Below the pieces are notes generated by a model, which saw only the letters and a program-made list of their open reading frames with translations, did no database searches and had not been told where the DNA came from. This document shows positions 62,877 through 64,000 of a stretch of 64,000 bases of DNA, one piece after another. The DNA comes from an uncultured Proteiniphilum sp. GTDB taxonomy: Bacteria; Bacteroidota; Bacteroidia; Bacteroidales; Dysgonomonadaceae. The stretch spans positions 1 through 64,000 of the forward strand of contig CAKMJT010000057.1 in assembly GCA_927407015.1 (NCBI GenBank), given 5' to 3'. Every line of letters starts with the position of its first letter. Position 1 is the stretch's first letter. The translations under genes and the position numbers were made by a program.

Positions 62877-63602
62877 TTGAACATACCTCCGTTACATGTT
62901 GTCTTGCCGGTAAAAAATTCCCTTCATTCTGTCGTACTGACGATAGAAGCATTGATGGAATCAACCATAGAGCAGGGGTTCAGCTTAACAGTTTACGATG
63001 ATTACAGCGATCGGGAGATAGCGGACGAACTCGACAGGCTGTCACATTTATATGGTTTCAGGGTAGTACACCTTTCCGATGTCACCACCCATCCCTCTCC
63101 CAACTACCGGCTTGTTTTGCAGATGGCCCAAACCCATGCACTGTCTCAGGGAGCTCATCTGATCATCGTGGAATCGGATGTGGTGGTGAAGAGGGATACG
63201 CTCAGTGAACTATACCGGTATGCCGGTTCGCTGGGTAGTAATCCCGGACTGATTGCGGCGGTCACGGTAGATGATACTGATGTGATCAACTATCCCTATT
63301 TATATGCATCAAGGATAAAAACAGGGGTGGTAGCCACCAGGAAAAGGCTCAGCTTTTGCTGTACGCTGCTTACCAACACCTTTCTTGCAGCTTACGACTT
63401 CAGCTTGCTCGATCCCGCAAAATCATGGTATGATGTCTTTATCAGTCATAAAGCCACGGAAATAGGTTTTCAAAACTACCTGATTACCTCCAGCCGTGTC
63501 GTTCACAGGCCTCACTCCAGCCGTCCGTGGAAGTTATTGAAATATACCCATCCGGTGAAGTATTACTGGAGGAAGTACATCAGGGGGCTGGATAAAATTT
63601 AA
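62877..63602 (+). CDS. Family 2 glycosyltransferase
   Basis: A 241-residue GT-A-type protein. The first strand and loop (HVVLPVKNSLHSVVLTIEAL) and TVYDDYSDREIADEL match GT2 nucleotide binding. IIVESDVVVKRDTL provides an ExD in place of the common DxD, so the metal site is slightly unusual. No membrane helices. No ATG is available: the frame has a stop just upstream and the first Met (residue 27) would remove the first strand, so a TTG at 62877 is taken as start. Probably co-transcribed with the following GT2. Confidence 0.82.
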   Translation: MNIPPLHVVLPVKNSLHSVVLTIEALMESTIEQGFSLTVYDDYSDREIADELDRLSHLYGFRVVHLSDVTTHPSPNYRLVLQMAQTHALSQGAHLIIVESDVVVKRDTLSELYRYAGSLGSNPGLIAAVTVDDTDVINYPYLYASRIKTGVVATRKRLSFCCTLLTNTFLAAYDFSLLDPAKSWYDVFISHKATEIGFQNYLITSSRVVHRPHSSRPWKLLKYTHPVKYYWRKYIRGLDKI

Positions 63603-63611
63603 TGCTGTAAG

Positions 63612-64000
63612 ATGATGGAAGATGTTTTGGTGAGTATCATTATTCCTGCCTATAATGCGGAAAAATATATAGCTGACGCCATTCAGTCGGCCCTGTCCAC
63701 TACGTATCGTCGTTACGAGATCATCGTGGTGAATGATGGTTCTACCGACCGGACACAGGAGATTATCGATGAGCTGGCTTTCCGTTATCCGGTCATCCGC
63801 ACTTTTTATCAGCCTAATGCCGGAGCATCGGCCGCACGCAACCATGCCATCAGGAAATCGAAAGGGACTTATATTTTACCGCTCGACGCGGATAATTTAC
63901 TTGCGCCGGAGTACGTAAGCGAGGCAGTGAAGATATTATCGGAGAACCCCGGAGTGAAGCTGGTGAGCAGTGAAGCGGAATTAATCGGGGAGAAGTCAGG
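63612..64000 (+). CDS. Family 2 glycosyltransferase, N-terminal part (runs off the window)
   Basis: The frame from ATG 63612 is open to the end of the window (129 codons visible). VSIIIPAYNAEKYIADAI, then YEIIVVNDGSTDRTQEII, NAGASAARNHAI and LPLDADN are textbook GT2 segments, including the DxD metal site. It starts 9 nt after the upstream GT2 stop. Acceptor and sugar are unknown; the pair may belong to a polysaccharide or glycoprotein locus beyond the window. Confidence 0.92.
   Translation, partial: MMEDVLVSIIIPAYNAEKYIADAIQSALSTTYRRYEIIVVNDGSTDRTQEIIDELAFRYPVIRTFYQPNAGASAARNHAIRKSKGTYILPLDADNLLAPEYVSEAVKILSENPGVKLVSSEAELIGEKS

Noticed and set aside
1-64000. CRISPR arrays, IS elements, prophage, rRNA genes, restriction or toxin-antitoxin systems
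   Set aside because: Looked for and not found. The only tandem repeats are the leader repeats and slippage-type spacers, neither with CRISPR spacing.

Overview
The window looks like a chromosomal segment of a Bacteroidales bacterium, probably near the Dysgonomonadaceae/Porphyromonadaceae (inference). Three things point there: protein types such as long-form HutU, ClpP starting MDNDFRKY and DUF3109; almost no Shine-Dalgarno sites (clpB is an exception); and repeated TAnnTTTG -7 boxes, the Bacteroidetes housekeeping promoter signature. I see no rRNA, CRISPR array, insertion sequence or prophage. There is one tRNA (Gln). Most genes are ordinary core or catabolic genes.

Layout. 0.2-2 kb: an exported rubrerythrin lipoprotein and a convergent luciferase-like flavin monooxygenase. 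2.2-11 kb: histidine degradation, hutU-ftcD-pnuC-hutI-cyclodeaminase-hutH plus an MFS carrier. The path goes from histidine to glutamate via formimino-tetrahydrofolate, with an NAD-precursor carrier (PnuC) inserted in the operon. 11-13 kb: a VIT-type transporter, a hemolysin-III protein and a degraded TonB-plug/vWA-type gene. 13-26 kb: clpB, dxs-trkA, recQ, clpX, clpP and tig. 26-33 kb: CPBP protease, DUF3109, TetR-fabG, an RluA-type synthase, ArfB, a nucleotidyltransferase and a CorC-type protein. 33-37.5 kb: galM-transporter-galK followed by a Nudix/winged-helix regulator. 38.7-43.4 kb: a three-gene glycosyltransferase/GH130 phosphorylase operon. 43.7-48.1 kb: carAB. 48.5-53.3 kb: a cluster of Gfo/Idh/MocA oxidoreductase, DUF1080 hydrolase, sugar isomerase and GntP permease, suggestive of 3-keto-sugar metabolism. 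53.3-62.7 kb: tRNA-Gln, tyrS, a kinase-less sensor with trkH, a TPR/OmpA-like lipoprotein, and pdxB with the electron-bifurcating NfnAB pair. The window ends in two GT2 glycosyltransferases, the last one cut off.

The least expected signal is a family of 84-91 nt leader repeats. One copy lies directly before fabG and three tandem copies lie directly before the nucleotidyltransferase. Each unit begins with ATGAAACG, and three of the four carry a conserved block resembling GTTCCATACACCATAATG about 20 nt before the next ATG. I do not recognise this element. Other regulatory features of note are a 13-T tract inside the carAB promoter spacer, a palindrome at the tetR start site, and stem-loops after the first three genes of the 3-keto-sugar cluster.
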